Source: Janthinobacterium sp. (GTDB lineage Bacteria; Pseudomonadota; Gammaproteobacteria; Burkholderiales; Chitinibacteraceae). Taken from it: 33,592 bases of DNA. The translations under genes were made by a program, and so were the position numbers. Shown here piece after piece: positions 1 to 9,901 of the stretch. The stretch lies in assembly GCA_025360045.1 (NCBI GenBank), contig JANYCY010000004.1, positions 1-33,592 on the forward strand, given 5' to 3'. How positions within the stretch are numbered: position 1 is the first letter of the stretch; every line of letters starts with the position of its first letter. The notes beneath the pieces were generated by a model. The model saw only the letters and a program-made list of their open reading frames with translations, did no database searches and was not told where the DNA came from.

Positions 1-207
1 TTCGGCCAGGGAGCGAGGAACGAGCCAATCCCGCCTGCCGCCGACTCGATTGTCCGCAGCGCAGGGGCTTTCGTGTTTCGTGGGGTCGCCTTCTTTGCTT
101 ACTTTCTTGGCGAAGCAAGAAAGTGAGGCCCACGCGGGGGACTCCCGCACCAAAACCAACGTGCCGCAGGCACTAAAAAAATCTTTTTGACTTTACTTAG
201 CACACAC
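1..207 (+). repeat. R1 structured repeat, copy 1 (left end outside window)
   Basis: This is the right-hand part of a GC-rich repeat found seven times in the window; the left end lies beyond base 1. It carries three hairpins. H1 is a 12-bp stem, CTTACTTTCTTG (98-109) with CAAGAAAGTGAG (116-127), containing one G-T wobble and the loop GCGAAG. H2 pairs GCGGG (134-138) with CCCGC (144-148). H3 is GTGCCGCAGGCAC (161-173) followed by an A run. A short tail resembling ACTTTACTTAGCACACAC is shared with copies 3 and 6. It lies 3' of the minus-strand YgjP-type gene. Its function is unknown. Confidence 0.85.
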
Positions 208-215
208 AGCGCCCC

Positions 216-890
216 CTACCAAGCAAACAGCTTCGCCCCATTTTGCTTCAGCCAGAGTCGGTGAGTTTTCCACTCTGGGCAGGCGCTGGCGACGATGGCC
301 CAGAAGCGCGGGGAGTGGTTTAGCTCTTGTAGATGCGCCAGCTCGTGAATCACCACGTAATCGATCACTTGTGGCGGAGCCTGCATTAAGCGCCAGTTCA
401 GGCGAATATCCCCTAAGGCAGTACAACTTCCCCAGCGGCTTTTGGCCGAGCTTAAAAAAAGCTGCCGTGGCTGCAGGCCCATTGCCTCGCTCCAATATGC
501 CAGCCTTTGCAAGAAATAAGGCTTGGCGCTGCGCTGATAAAAGCGCGTTAGCGTAGCGGGCAAAGGCGTTTGTTCTGATACATACAAAATATCTGTATCC
601 AGCCGAGTACGGCCAGCGTAGCGCTGCACAAATTTAGCTTGCCCCTGCCAAAGCACGCTACTGCCCACCGCCAATGCAGTAGGCGCCATTATCGGCGTAG
701 CCAGCTTAGCCAAAATCCACTTTAATTTGCTCTCGATGGCGCGCTCGGCTTCTTTTAAAGGCGCGCGGGCGGGCAGGATCACGGTTAAACCATCGGCGGT
801 GATTTTCAAACCAATCGAGCGCCGACGGCTGCTGCGCTCCAAATGATAAGGCAGCTCACGATCAGCCAAGCGCAGCGAATACGTGCTCAT
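216..890 (-). CDS. YgjP-like (DUF45/M48-type) metal-dependent hydrolase
   Basis: Protein of 224 aa. The HELAH motif (His182, Glu183, His186) followed by LNHSPRFW (His192) is the zinc-binding signature of the YgjP/DUF45 family of putative metallohydrolases. The upstream SRWGSC motif near residues 151-156 is also typical of the family. There is no signal peptide, so it is probably cytoplasmic. The start codon overlaps the stop of the upstream acyltransferase gene in an ATGA arrangement (887-890), so the two are translationally coupled and this is the last gene of the glyQ operon. The substrate is not known for the family; a proteolytic role is assumed only from the fold. Family assignment is secure, function is not. 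Confidence 0.9.
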   Translation of the reverse strand: MSTYSLRLADRELPYHLERSSRRRSIGLKITADGLTVILPARAPLKEAERAIESKLKWILAKLATPIMAPTALAVGSSVLWQGQAKFVQRYAGRTRLDTDILYVSEQTPLPATLTRFYQRSAKPYFLQRLAYWSEAMGLQPRQLFLSSAKSRWGSCTALGDIRLNWRLMQAPPQVIDYVVIHELAHLQELNHSPRFWAIVASACPEWKTHRLWLKQNGAKLFAW

Positions 891-1621
891 TTTTTAGGCG
901 AATAACAGGGGCCAACGCCGCCAAAGCGCTGGATTTCATTCTCGATCCACGTTTCAACTTCTTGCGTTAGCTCTAGTGGGCTACGGCCAGCAGGCTCAAT
1001 CGGCTTACCAATCACCATGGTGATTTCACCCGGCCATTTTAAGAATGAATTTTTCGGCCAGAATTCGCCCGAATTAAGCGCCACAGGCACAATCGGCACT
1101 TCTAAATCGAGAGCCAAGCGTGCCCCGCCCTGCTTATAAGGCTTGTAGCCACCAGAAGGAACACGTGTGCCTTCGGGGAAAATTACAATCCAAAAGCCTT
1201 TAGCCAAGCGATCTTTACCTTGGGCAATCAGCTGCTTTTGCGCCTCGGCACGGTTGGATCGATCAATTGCAATCGGCGATAAAGTAGCCAAACCCCAACC
1301 AAAAATCGGCAATTTCAGCAGCTCTTTTTTTAGCACCCAAACTTGCGGCGGAAACACATGCTGCAAGGCCAGTGTCTCCCATGCCGATTGATGCTTGCAC
1401 ATCACCACAGCTGGGTCTGCAGGCAGATTTTCAACGCCTTCTACGCGGTAAGTCAGGCCGCAGGTGAATTTCAGCCACTTGAGCATAATCCACGACCAGC
1501 CACGAATAATCCGATATCGCAGCACAGGAGGCAGCGGCAGAATCAAAATCGCAATCACACAAAAAAGGGGAGTTACTACAGGAACAGCCAGCCAATACAG
1601 AATGGAGCGCAACCAAATCAT
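887..1621 (-). CDS. plsC: 1-acyl-sn-glycerol-3-phosphate acyltransferase (PlsC family)
   Basis: Protein of 244 aa with an N-terminal hydrophobic stretch (about residues 5-30) that would anchor it in the inner membrane. The acyltransferase motif I is KHQSAWE with His77 and Glu82, an HX4E variant of the usual HX4D. Motif III is FPEGTR (148-153). The expected reaction is transfer of an acyl chain to lysophosphatidic acid in phospholipid synthesis. The start codon at 1621 follows the gmhB stop directly (TAAATG), and the gene overlaps the next one by 4 nt, so it is part of a tight operon. A paralogue with another lysophospholipid substrate is possible, so the symbol is by family. Confidence 0.88.
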   Translation of the reverse strand: MIWLRSILYWLAVPVVTPLFCVIAILILPLPPVLRYRIIRGWSWIMLKWLKFTCGLTYRVEGVENLPADPAVVMCKHQSAWETLALQHVFPPQVWVLKKELLKLPIFGWGLATLSPIAIDRSNRAEAQKQLIAQGKDRLAKGFWIVIFPEGTRVPSGGYKPYKQGGARLALDLEVPIVPVALNSGEFWPKNSFLKWPGEITMVIGKPIEPAGRSPLELTQEVETWIENEIQRFGGVGPCYSPKK

Positions 1622-2170
1622 TTAATCTTCACCCTCTGGTGCTAATAAATGCGCAGCAAATGCCGCTAAATCGTCAAATACCTGCGTGCCGTCCGGCAGC
1701 AAGCCTTTCTGTTCTGTTTTTATGCCATTGCCAGTGCGAACCAGCACCGGCTTGCCGCCCACCGCTGCAATAGCTTGTAAATCTCTCAGGGAATCGCCCA
1801 CCATCGCCAATTGCGAGGTAGGCACATGAAAACGACTGGAAATATCTAAGATCATGCCGGGATTGGGCTTACGGCAAACGCAACCATCATCAGGCCCATG
1901 AGGACAGAAAAACACCGCATCCACATGCCCGCCTTGCTCGGCAATGGCACGATGCATCTTGGCATGAATCCGGTTGAGCGCATCCACAGCAATCATTTTG
2001 CGGCCAATCGCGCTTTGATTGGTCGCCACCACAATCGTCCAACCCGAACGAGATAACTCACCGATGGCTTCTAAACTACCTGTAATCGGCAGCCACTCTT
2101 CCGGCGTTTTGATGTAGTTCGGACTATCTTCATTGATTACGCCGTCGCGGTCGAGAATCAATAACTTCAT
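1622..2170 (-). CDS. gmhB: D-glycero-beta-D-manno-heptose 1,7-bisphosphate 7-phosphatase
   Basis: HAD-superfamily phosphatase of 182 aa. The start MKLLILDRDGVIN is chosen because a GGAG ribosome site lies just upstream and the protein then begins at the catalytic strand; an open frame extends 17 codons further upstream but lacks similarity. The nucleophile and acid/base are Asp7 and Asp9 of DRDG. A zinc loop of the pattern CPHGPDDGCVCRKP and the late GDSLRDL motif are typical of GmhB. It removes the 7-phosphate in ADP-heptose synthesis for LPS inner core. It lies between glyS and plsC; a nested palindrome (2206-2389) separates it from glyS, so it may be partly uncoupled from the upstream genes. 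Confidence 0.93.
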   Translation of the reverse strand: MKLLILDRDGVINEDSPNYIKTPEEWLPITGSLEAIGELSRSGWTIVVATNQSAIGRKMIAVDALNRIHAKMHRAIAEQGGHVDAVFFCPHGPDDGCVCRKPNPGMILDISSRFHVPTSQLAMVGDSLRDLQAIAAVGGKPVLVRTGNGIKTEQKGLLPDGTQVFDDLAAFAAHLLAPEGED

Positions 2171-2205
2171 ACGCGACTCCGTGTGTTCGTATAAACCCAA
2201 GCATT

Positions 2206-2389
2206 TGTAGGGTGGGCACAAGCACCAAGGTTAAGCCAATGACATGCAGCGTATCTTTTGTAGGGCGGGTGAAACCCGCGAGCGATGCTAAAAAATACGC
2301 GGGTTTCACCCGCCCTACGAATGACTCAATGCCTGATGATCAATGCCTAACTTGATGCATATAGGGCACAAAAGCATACCCACCCTACA
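2206..2389. repeat. R3 nested palindromic element between glyS and gmhB
   Basis: Outer arms TGTAGGGTGGG (2206-2216) and CCCACCCTACA (2379-2389) enclose a second perfect inverted repeat. Its arms are 2260-2280 and 2298-2318 (21 bp, beginning GTAGGGCGGGTGAAACCCGC) with a 17-nt loop. Similar GGGCGGGT...ACCCGCCC palindromes occur at 12149-12296, 23032-23089 and 26227-26289. It resembles a REP-type intergenic element. It could end or stabilise the glyQ-glyS message, but no T run follows the hairpin. Confidence 0.85.
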
Positions 2390-2395
2390 TTATTC

Positions 2396-4468
2396 TTACT
2401 CAGCCAATAAAGACAGCTCAGCCACGCGGTTCATCAGGCTGGCTAGTGCGGCGAGCAGGGCTTGGCGATTGCCACGCACGGCTAAGTCTTCTGCCATCAC
2501 CATCACCGAATCAAAGAAAGCATCTACAGGCTCTTTTAAAGCGCTCAGTGCTTTCAGTGCGCCGGTAAAGTCTTGGCTTGCTAAGGCACTGCTAACCACA
2601 GGCTGCAGCTTTAATAGCTCGGCATGCAGGGCAATTTCAGCAGCGTCGCTCAGCAGAGCAGCATTCAACTCAGGCAAATCGCCTTCGACTTTTTTCAAGA
2701 TATTGCGAATACGCTTATTGGCTGCCGCCAGAGCAGTTGCTTCTGGCAGGGCTTTAAACGCCGCAACGGCTTGCAGGCGAATCACCATCTCGTTCAGCAG
2801 CGTTGGGTTTAGCGCCAAGACGGCATCGATATCGGCAGCAGGGTAATCGGCCGCCAGATAGTTTTTCAGGCGATCTTGCATAAAGCCATACACGCCCTCA
2901 ACCGTACCATCCGCCACCACACCAGCAGGGAAAGCTTCCGCAGTAATACTGAGCAATTCTTTCAGGTCTAGCGGTAAATCCAGCACCATGCGCAATACAC
3001 CCAGTGCGGCGCGGCGTAAGGCAAATGGGTCTTTGTCACCCGTTGGGATCAAGCCAATGCCATAAATCCCCACGATGGATTCCAGCTTATCCGCCAAGGA
3101 AACAGCCTGTGCTACTGCGCCAACGGGTAGGGAGTCCCCTGCAAAACGCGGGTGGTAATGGCCTTCAATTGCATTGGCAACGCTTTCGTTTTCGCCATCG
3201 ATACGGGCGTAATACATGCCCATCACGCCTTGCAGCTCAGGGAATTCGCCCACCATATCGGCAACCAAATCGGCCTTGGCTAAATAAGCGGCGCGTTTGC
3301 AATCGGCCACATCAGCATTCAGCTTCACCGCAATGGCCGCAGCAATTTTTTGCAGGCGCTCTACGCGCTCAAGCTGGCTACCGATCTTATTGTGATAAAC
3401 CACATTGGCGAGCTGCGGCACGCGGGATTCAAGCTTCTTCTTTTTATCTTGCTCAAAGAAGAACTCGGCATCCGAAAGACGCGCACGCAATACGCGTTCG
3501 TTGCCATGAATAATATGGCTAGGGTCTGGCGTCTCTAGATTAGAAACCACTAAAAATTTAGGCAGCAATTTGCCGTTTTGATCGAGCAGCGGGAAGTATT
3601 TTTGATGCTGCTGCATCGATAAAATCAAGCATTCTTGCGGCACATCCAAGAATTTCTCATCGAAATTACCGGTGTACACCACCGGCCATTCAACCAAGGC
3701 AGTCACTTCATCGAGTAAACCATCTGATGGTGCAATCTGTGCGTTCAGCTCAGTGCAGGCGTTTTTTAGCTGATCGGCGATCAGGGCGCGGCGCACATCA
3801 AAGCTCGCCTCTACAAAGCCATCGTCAAACAAGCGTGTTGCGTATTCATCGGCATTAGCCAATTCAATCGCGCCGCTCGACAAGAAACGATGGCCCAGCG
3901 TGCTGCGGCCCGCTTCTAAATGCAGAAATTGTGCTGGCACTACGTCGCTACCGTGCAGCACCACAAGGCCATGCACGGGGCGAATAAATTGGCCGTCTCG
4001 CTCACCCCAGCGCATCATTTTTGGCGCGGGCAGTTTTTTAAGCGTGGCGGCAATAATGCCCGACAAAACTTTAGTCAGTGCTTCGCCAGCCTTGACCGAG
4101 GAAAAGACATAAACATCTTGCTTGCCATCCGAGCCTTGCGCTAGTTGCGAGACATCCACACCGCAGCTACGGGCAAAGCCCGCTAGGGCAGGTGTAGGCA
4201 CACCATCTTTTAAGCCAGACGCCACCGCAGGGCCACGGCGCTCGATGGCTTGATCTGGCTGCACAGCCAGCACATTCGCAATCGATACGGCAAGGCGGCG
4301 TGGGCTAGCAAACGACTCCACTTCGGCATCTTTCGCTACAAAGCCCAGTTTGGCCAATTCATCAAAAATGCCACTCGCAAACACTGCGCCCAATTTAGGC
4401 AGTGCTTTAGGCGGCAATTCTTCGGTAAAAATTTCAATCAGCAGTGTTTGAGATACAAGATTGGACAT
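2396..4468 (-). CDS. glyS: Glycine--tRNA ligase beta subunit
   Basis: Protein of 690 aa, close to the 689 aa of E. coli GlyS. The N-terminus (LLIEIFTEELPPKALP) and internal segments such as WPVVYTGNFDEKFLDVPQE and GIGLIPTGDKDPFALRR are characteristic of the beta chain of the bacterial alpha2-beta2 glycyl-tRNA synthetase. It contains the HD-like and tRNA-binding regions and acts with GlyQ to charge tRNA-Gly in the cytoplasm. The start is 5 nt after the stop of a small lipoprotein gene that sits between it and glyQ. The frame is intact with no sign of decay. Confidence 0.98.
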   Translation of the reverse strand: MSNLVSQTLLIEIFTEELPPKALPKLGAVFASGIFDELAKLGFVAKDAEVESFASPRRLAVSIANVLAVQPDQAIERRGPAVASGLKDGVPTPALAGFARSCGVDVSQLAQGSDGKQDVYVFSSVKAGEALTKVLSGIIAATLKKLPAPKMMRWGERDGQFIRPVHGLVVLHGSDVVPAQFLHLEAGRSTLGHRFLSSGAIELANADEYATRLFDDGFVEASFDVRRALIADQLKNACTELNAQIAPSDGLLDEVTALVEWPVVYTGNFDEKFLDVPQECLILSMQQHQKYFPLLDQNGKLLPKFLVVSNLETPDPSHIIHGNERVLRARLSDAEFFFEQDKKKKLESRVPQLANVVYHNKIGSQLERVERLQKIAAAIAVKLNADVADCKRAAYLAKADLVADMVGEFPELQGVMGMYYARIDGENESVANAIEGHYHPRFAGDSLPVGAVAQAVSLADKLESIVGIYGIGLIPTGDKDPFALRRAALGVLRMVLDLPLDLKELLSITAEAFPAGVVADGTVEGVYGFMQDRLKNYLAADYPAADIDAVLALNPTLLNEMVIRLQAVAAFKALPEATALAAANKRIRNILKKVEGDLPELNAALLSDAAEIALHAELLKLQPVVSSALASQDFTGALKALSALKEPVDAFFDSVMVMAEDLAVRGNRQALLAALASLMNRVAELSLLAE

Positions 4469-4473
4469 GGGAT

Positions 4474-4953
4474 TTAATTCTCTTCTAATTTAGCTTTAGC
4501 TTCTTTCTCGGCCATGATTTTACAAACTTGGCGAACAAAATCACCGCCAAAGCTATTGGCTGGTGGCTCATCGAATTCCCACTGAAAACCAGGAATATCA
4601 TAACGGGCCACCTGCTCGTTTTCTGTATCGCGCAAATCGCTCAGAGTGCCCGCCATTTTTTTAGATGGGCAATCAATGGCGTGGCGCGAATACTTCAGGC
4701 GAAATTTCTTTTTGCTTGTTTCATCGGTTTGATCTTCCTTAAACTTCTGTTGCAACCAAACATAGGTGTACTTGGTTGGTGCGTAATCATCGTCATGCGT
4801 AATCGATTTTACATCCACCAACATTTCGTAATCCGCCATCGTGCCGTAACTACGCCAGTCGCCTTCTTTTGGAACTTCAAGCGGGCCGTAAACCGCATCT
4901 TCAAATTTCCCACAGCCAGCTAAAAGAGTAATCAACAGCAGATAGCGAATCAT
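4474..4953 (-). CDS. Small lipoprotein, possibly surface-adhesin E-like
   Basis: Protein of 159 aa. The first 14 residues form a lipoprotein signal with lipobox LLAGC, so Cys14 would be lipidated and the protein exported to the periplasm or outer membrane. The ATG at 4953 is preferred over a GTG three codons upstream because an AAGG ribosome site overlapping the glyQ stop is correctly spaced for it. The mature part has two further cysteines (AIDCP and RQVC) and a Lys/Glu-rich C-terminus. The YGTMADYEMLVDVKSI segment recalls the surface-adhesin protein E family, but that is from memory and tentative. It lies between the two glycyl-tRNA synthetase genes with gaps of about 10 and 5 nt, so it must be co-transcribed with them. 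Confidence 0.8.
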   Translation of the reverse strand: MIRYLLLITLLAGCGKFEDAVYGPLEVPKEGDWRSYGTMADYEMLVDVKSITHDDDYAPTKYTYVWLQQKFKEDQTDETSKKKFRLKYSRHAIDCPSKKMAGTLSDLRDTENEQVARYDIPGFQWEFDEPPANSFGGDFVRQVCKIMAEKEAKAKLEEN

Positions 4954-4963
4954 CGATATCACC

Positions 4964-5854
4964 TTAAGCCGTTTGGCACATAGGGAAACCTAATGCTTCA
5001 CGCGAATCGTAATAAGCCCGAGCCACAAGACGTGAAAGCGTACGCACACGGCCAATATAAGCCGCGCGCTCAGTTACCGAAATTGCACCACGAGCATCCA
5101 GCAGGTTAAACACGTGCGAGCACTTCATCACCATCTCATAGCCTGGCAAGGCCAAATTGGCTTCCATCAGGCGTGCGGCTTCACTTTCAAATTTATTGAA
5201 TAAATCGAGCAGCAGCGGCACATTGGCGTGTTCAAAATTGTAAGTCGATTGCTCTACTTCATTTTGATGATAGATATCGCCGTAAGTGACTTTTTGGCCA
5301 TTTGGATAAACTGTCCAGATCAAGTCGTAAACGTTTTCTACGCCTTGCAAATACATGGCCAAACGCTCAACGCCGTAAGTGATCTCACCCAAGACTGGCT
5401 TGCAATCAATACCGCCAACCTGTTGGAAATAGGTGAACTGGGTGACTTCCATCCCGTTCAACCACACTTCCCAACCTAGGCCCCAAGCACCCAAGCTCGG
5501 ACTTTCCCAATCGTCTTCTACAAAGCGAATATCGTGCACGCTAGTATCAATACCCAGCTCGCGCAAACTACCCAAATACAAATCTTGGATATTGTCTGGT
5601 GACGGCTTTAACGCCACTTGGAATTGATAATAGTGCTGCAAGCGGTTCGGATTTTCACCGTAACGCCCGTCTTTAGGGCGACGCGAAGGCTGCACATAGG
5701 CCGCATTCCAAGGCTCTGGGCCGAGTGAGCGCAGAAAGGTTGCGGTATGGAATGTACCCGCACCTACTTCGATATCGTAAGGCTGCAATAGCGCGCAGCC
5801 ATTACGACCCCAGTAGTTTTGTAGCGTGAGCAGAATTTCTTGGAAAGTCAGCAT
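4964..5854 (-). CDS. glyQ: Glycine--tRNA ligase alpha subunit
   Basis: Protein of 296 aa, near the usual 300 aa. It starts [20 protein letters not shown] and contains the class II core segments [21 protein letters not shown] and [20 protein letters not shown] that are nearly invariant in GlyQ. It supplies the adenylation site of the alpha2-beta2 synthetase. It is the first gene of the minus-strand operon that runs to base 216, and GlyS is encoded after one intervening lipoprotein gene. A GGGAAC stretch directly before the ATG could serve as a weak ribosome site. Confidence 0.98.
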   Translation of the reverse strand: MLTFQEILLTLQNYWGRNGCALLQPYDIEVGAGTFHTATFLRSLGPEPWNAAYVQPSRRPKDGRYGENPNRLQHYYQFQVALKPSPDNIQDLYLGSLRELGIDTSVHDIRFVEDDWESPSLGAWGLGWEVWLNGMEVTQFTYFQQVGGIDCKPVLGEITYGVERLAMYLQGVENVYDLIWTVYPNGQKVTYGDIYHQNEVEQSTYNFEHANVPLLLDLFNKFESEAARLMEANLALPGYEMVMKCSHVFNLLDARGAISVTERAAYIGRVRTLSRLVARAYYDSREALGFPMCQTA

Positions 5855-6244
5855 GTTCCCATTCTCAGTTCTTTATTCTTAAACGAGGCTGATTCTACTT
5901 GCTTTTACCCTGTATCGGGAGAAAGGTACTCAGTAAATCAGGCATGATTAATCACGGGTGATACACCACTTCAGTCAATATAAACGCCTCAAAATAAACA
6001 TCACCTAGGGTGTCAATCGCCTTTGCAGCTAAATTCTACTCCTTAGCGATTACTCTTCACTTTCAGCTTCTGAATACAACAAGACATACACAGAAAATAC
6101 CCGCACTGAATATATTTGATATGTTAGGAGAAATTTTTGGTGAATCACTCCATATTGCGATAAATTTTACTTCTTTGAAACGCCCAAGCGAGCCATTTTG
6201 AATCATTGAAGCCAAACATAAAATGATTCACTCATCCATTACAC
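5855..6244. other. Intergenic region between glyQ and the hybrid kinase
   Basis: This 390-bp AT-rich stretch must hold the glyQ operon promoter at its left end and the 3' end of the kinase transcript at its right end. I see no convincing gene, no strong terminator hairpin and no copy of the repeats found elsewhere. A 63-codon plus-strand frame (6010-6201) has no recognisable features and is not called. Confidence 0.6.
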
Positions 6245-9200
6245 TTACTCTAATTCACTCGAAAATTGATGGGCATCTGATAATAGCTGCATCGCTAGCT
6301 TAAATTGGCGCTCTTGAACGGCTTTTTCTATTTGCAAAAAATATTTAGGCAGCGCAGCAGATAATAAGGCGGCATTTTCTTTTAACAGCGTCTCTGCATG
6401 ACTATCCGCATTTGCCAAATACTTAAGCAATTGCAAGCAAACTAAATCACGCTGCAATGGATCAAAATTAGCCTCCGTAATAATGGGCACTATCGAAAGC
6501 AAAGCGGCATTGATTGTGGCAATTTGTTTGGCCAGCGAGGCTTGCAACACCGACAAGGTTTCTTCCCTAAGTGTTGAGCTATGAATATCCTGTTCAACCG
6601 CTGCAGCAACTCGCTGTAAACTGGCCGCACCCAAATTAGCCGCCAAGCCTTTTAAGGTATGCGCCAAACGCTCAGCGCTTTTCTTATCCCCACGATCTAA
6701 AGCGCTACGAATATCTAGGACCGCATTCACCTGATTAAGACTGAAGCCTTGTAACATCGCGATATAACGCTCTTCTTTTCCCAATACACGCCGCATGCCA
6801 GCCACCCTATCCAAGCCTAAAATTTGCTCAGGCAAACGACTAGGGCCAGCGATTGGCTGCAAGTCTGGTACAACGCCGTTGAGTCGTGGCTTAATCCAAC
6901 GTAGTAATGTTTTAAAGAACTCTTCAGGCTCAATGGGTTTACTTACAAAATCGACCATTCCTGCTTCTAAACAGCGCTCTCTATCGGCTTGCATCGCATT
7001 AGCCGTCATCGCCACAATCGGCAAATTGACTAATTCAGGTAAGGCACAGATGGCCGATGTCGCTTCAAGACCGTCCATTTCTGGCATCTGCATATCCATC
7101 AAAATAATATCGTAGGGCTTTGCCTGCGCCATTTCCAAAGCGATACGGCCATTTTCCGCAATTTCCACCACTAAGCCCGCATCTCGCAACAATTCAGCGG
7201 CCACCATTTGATTAATTAAATTATCTTCTGCCAATAAAACCCGCGCTCCTTGAATCGCCGTTAAATTACCCAATAAGAGTGCCGAGCTATTCTGGGAGTG
7301 TGACTCAATCAATTGCTCACCCAGCATATGCATTAAGGTATCAAACATAAGAGAAGCATTAATCGGCTTAACCAAAATATGCTCAATACCCGTATCTTTG
7401 CACTGCTGCAAAATATCATCACGGCCATAGGCCGTCACAATAGCAATATGGGGCTTGGTTTTTAGCTCAAGAGCCTGAATAAGCTCAGCCGTTTCTATTC
7501 CGGTCATGCCAGGCATTTGCCAATCTAGCAAAATAATATCGTAGGGCTGAGCGCTGGCCTGCATCACGGCATCAATGGCCGCCTCGCCCGATGCAGCTCG
7601 GCTCACCATAAAATGCATGCCACTCAACATATCGGCCAATACGGCACGCGCGCTATTATTATCGTCAACCACCAAAACACGCAGCGAATGCAAATCTCGA
7701 GCGGGCATGCTGCGCTTGGGGGATTCAAGCACACCCACGCTAGCAGTAAACCAGAACGTTGATCCTTGCCCAAATTCGCTCTCAACCCCTACCTCGCCGC
7801 CCATCAACTCCGCTAATTTTTTGGAAATCGCCAAGCCCAAGCCTGTTCCACCATATTTGCGTGAGGTGGATGCATCGGCCTGCTGAAAGCTTTGGAATAA
7901 ACGGCTAACTTGTTCCGCCGTTAGCCCAATCCCTGTGTCTTTCACCGCAAAATAAAGCAGCACGTTGCCATCCATAGCTTCCCGCACGCGGATAACAACG
8001 TCGATTTCGCCTTGCTCGGTAAACTTAACGGCATTATTAGCGTAATTAATCAGTATTTGGCTAATCCGTAAGGAGTCCCCAATAAGATGAGTCGGTACAT
8101 CTAAACCCACGTCAAAAATTAATTCTAAATTCTTTGAATAGGTTTTTTCAGAAACTAAATTAGCCACATTATCCAGCAGTGTTTCCAAATCAAATTCACG
8201 TTGTTCTACAGTTAGCTTACCTGCTTCAATTTTAGAAAAATCCAATACATCATTAATAATTCCTAATAGATGTTGCCCTGATTGTTGAATTTTTCTTAGA
8301 TAATCACTTTGACGAGGATTAAGCTCAGTTTTTAATGCCAAATGGCTCAAACCAATAATCGCATTCATGGGGGTACGAATTTCGTGGCTCATATTGGCCA
8401 AAAAATCAGATTTCATTTGTGTGGCATCTTCGGCGATTTCTTTAGCACGCCGCATCGCGGTTTCGGCCTGTTTCTGCGAGGTAATATCTTTGCAGCTGGC
8501 AATCACCAGCATTCTTTCATCGTATTCAACTAAGGAGGAGGTGACTTCTACATTTAGAATAATGCCATCGGCACAACGATGCCGTGTTTCAAAGGTATGG
8601 GGCTTAGCTGTGTCGCGCAAAGACTGTACTGCGCTATGGTAACGATCTAAATCAAAATCAGGATCGATATCTGGTACAGTCAAATTCAAGCATTGCTCCG
8701 CCGAATAACCCAAATATTCAATGGCGGCTTTATTTGCATATTGTATTCTTGCCGTTTCTGCATCAAGCCAAAGCATAGCCCCTGCATTTTCAACGACATA
8801 ACGATTAAATAAAATTTTTCTTTCCGCACACTTTTTCTCAGTAATGTCATCCAAGGTAAATTGCAATAATTGCCGACCATGATAATTAAACAGCATGAGA
8901 TAAACCATCCCATCCCATATTTCACCATTGGCTCGCTGATGCCGCCACTCAAAGGCCTCGATGCCATGCTCAAGAGCCGAATGATCTTGCCGCTCCATTG
9001 CCGTTTTGCTATCGATTCCGTCGTATTGAAAAGGCGCTGAAACATCGAGCGGTGTTTTACCAAGCAATTCTTCCTTACTAGCAAAGCCATAAATTTTAAC
9101 TGCCGCTTCATTGCAATCAATAAAGCCATTTACCAATGGATCATGGACCACTAAGGGGCGATGCGATTCTTGGAATAACATTTTATTATAGGCTTCGCTT

Positions 9201-9901
9201 TCACGCAGCTCGTCTTCGGCATGTTTACGCTCGGTAATGTCTTGGTAATACCCATTCCAAACAATCCAATCATTCGGCGCTAATATCGAAGGAAAACTAC
9301 TAAATAAAATCCAGTGCAATTGATCATTGAGTATCACTCTAACAATCAGCTCCACAGTCGTGGCTTTTTCTCCAGCACGAATCTTAGCGGATACATCACG
9401 AATCACATTCTGTGCAAGTGCCTTATCTTGCTCGTGCACATATTGCCAACGTAGCTCAGCATTATCTTTTAAAGCTTGAGCAGAAACACCGAAAACATCA
9501 TTCACTTTTTGATTGATAAAAGTGTAATGGCTCACTCCATCACGCCCCACCTGCATTTGAAAAACCACCAAAGGCAAAGCGTTCGACATTTCCACCACCT
9601 GCTGATGCGCCAGCTCTGCCTCGGCACAAGCCTGCTCAATGGCTTGCTCAGCACTAGATAAACGCTGATTTTTTTCAAGCAATAGCGCCTGCTGCCTAAT
9701 CAGAGCGTGGTTTTCTCTTCGCAGCTGCATTATTTGCTTGAGTTGTACAAATAAGCACGCAACTAAAAAAAGTACGATCTTTAATGGTAGTGGAATATTT
9801 TGGGAAGAAGCGATGACTACCCCGCCAACAATCAACAGCGGTAGCCAAGCAGCCCTCAACTTAAACGCAGTTAGTAGCCTTTGGAAAAATCGTTGCTGCA
9901 T
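6245..9901 (-). CDS. Hybrid sensor histidine kinase (3 PAS, 2 receiver, Hpt)
   Basis: Protein of 1218 aa. Two membrane helices lie at about 18-32 and 39-56, followed by a coiled coil (58-105). Three PAS/PAC sensor units follow (about 105-225, 235-358, 362-478), each ending in a DITE/DITS-type motif. The kinase core has His506 in [13 protein letters not shown], an N-box around NYANNAVKF and GTGLGLAI near 685-692. Receiver 1 (740-860) has Asp793 and Lys845; receiver 2 (886-1003) has Asp936 and Lys988. An Hpt domain carries His1081 in [12 protein letters not shown]. The layout fits a BarA/ArcB-like multistep phosphorelay with mostly cytoplasmic sensing. A tail of about 90 residues after the Hpt is unassigned. 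No response-regulator gene is adjacent, so it is an orphan kinase and its output is unknown. Confidence 0.95.
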   Translation of the reverse strand: MQQRFFQRLLTAFKLRAAWLPLLIVGGVVIASSQNIPLPLKIVLFLVACLFVQLKQIMQLRRENHALIRQQALLLEKNQRLSSAEQAIEQACAEAELAHQQVVEMSNALPLVVFQMQVGRDGVSHYTFINQKVNDVFGVSAQALKDNAELRWQYVHEQDKALAQNVIRDVSAKIRAGEKATTVELIVRVILNDQLHWILFSSFPSILAPNDWIVWNGYYQDITERKHAEDELRESEAYNKMLFQESHRPLVVHDPLVNGFIDCNEAAVKIYGFASKEELLGKTPLDVSAPFQYDGIDSKTAMERQDHSALEHGIEAFEWRHQRANGEIWDGMVYLMLFNYHGRQLLQFTLDDITEKKCAERKILFNRYVVENAGAMLWLDAETARIQYANKAAIEYLGYSAEQCLNLTVPDIDPDFDLDRYHSAVQSLRDTAKPHTFETRHRCADGIILNVEVTSSLVEYDERMLVIASCKDITSQKQAETAMRRAKEIAEDATQMKSDFLANMSHEIRTPMNAIIGLSHLALKTELNPRQSDYLRKIQQSGQHLLGIINDVLDFSKIEAGKLTVEQREFDLETLLDNVANLVSEKTYSKNLELIFDVGLDVPTHLIGDSLRISQILINYANNAVKFTEQGEIDVVIRVREAMDGNVLLYFAVKDTGIGLTAEQVSRLFQSFQQADASTSRKYGGTGLGLAISKKLAELMGGEVGVESEFGQGSTFWFTASVGVLESPKRSMPARDLHSLRVLVVDDNNSARAVLADMLSGMHFMVSRAASGEAAIDAVMQASAQPYDIILLDWQMPGMTGIETAELIQALELKTKPHIAIVTAYGRDDILQQCKDTGIEHILVKPINASLMFDTLMHMLGEQLIESHSQNSSALLLGNLTAIQGARVLLAEDNLINQMVAAELLRDAGLVVEIAENGRIALEMAQAKPYDIILMDMQMPEMDGLEATSAICALPELVNLPIVAMTANAMQADRERCLEAGMVDFVSKPIEPEEFFKTLLRWIKPRLNGVVPDLQPIAGPSRLPEQILGLDRVAGMRRVLGKEERYIAMLQGFSLNQVNAVLDIRSALDRGDKKSAERLAHTLKGLAANLGAASLQRVAAAVEQDIHSSTLREETLSVLQASLAKQIATINAALLSIVPIITEANFDPLQRDLVCLQLLKYLANADSHAETLLKENAALLSAALPKYFLQIEKAVQERQFKLAMQLLSDAHQFSSELE

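Noticed and set aside
161-180. R1 hairpin H3 plus A/T run as an intrinsic terminator
   Set aside because: On the plus strand the hairpin is followed by an A run, not T; on the minus strand the T run precedes the hairpin. Neither orientation fits a classical terminator.
3004-3513. 169-codon plus-strand frame opposite glyS
   Set aside because: Antisense shadow of a highly conserved gene; the translation is rich in Arg, Gln and Pro with no recognisable domain.
8686-9129. 147-codon minus-strand frame inside the hybrid kinase gene
   Set aside because: It lies wholly within the kinase reading frame on the same strand in another phase, with no ribosome site or domain.
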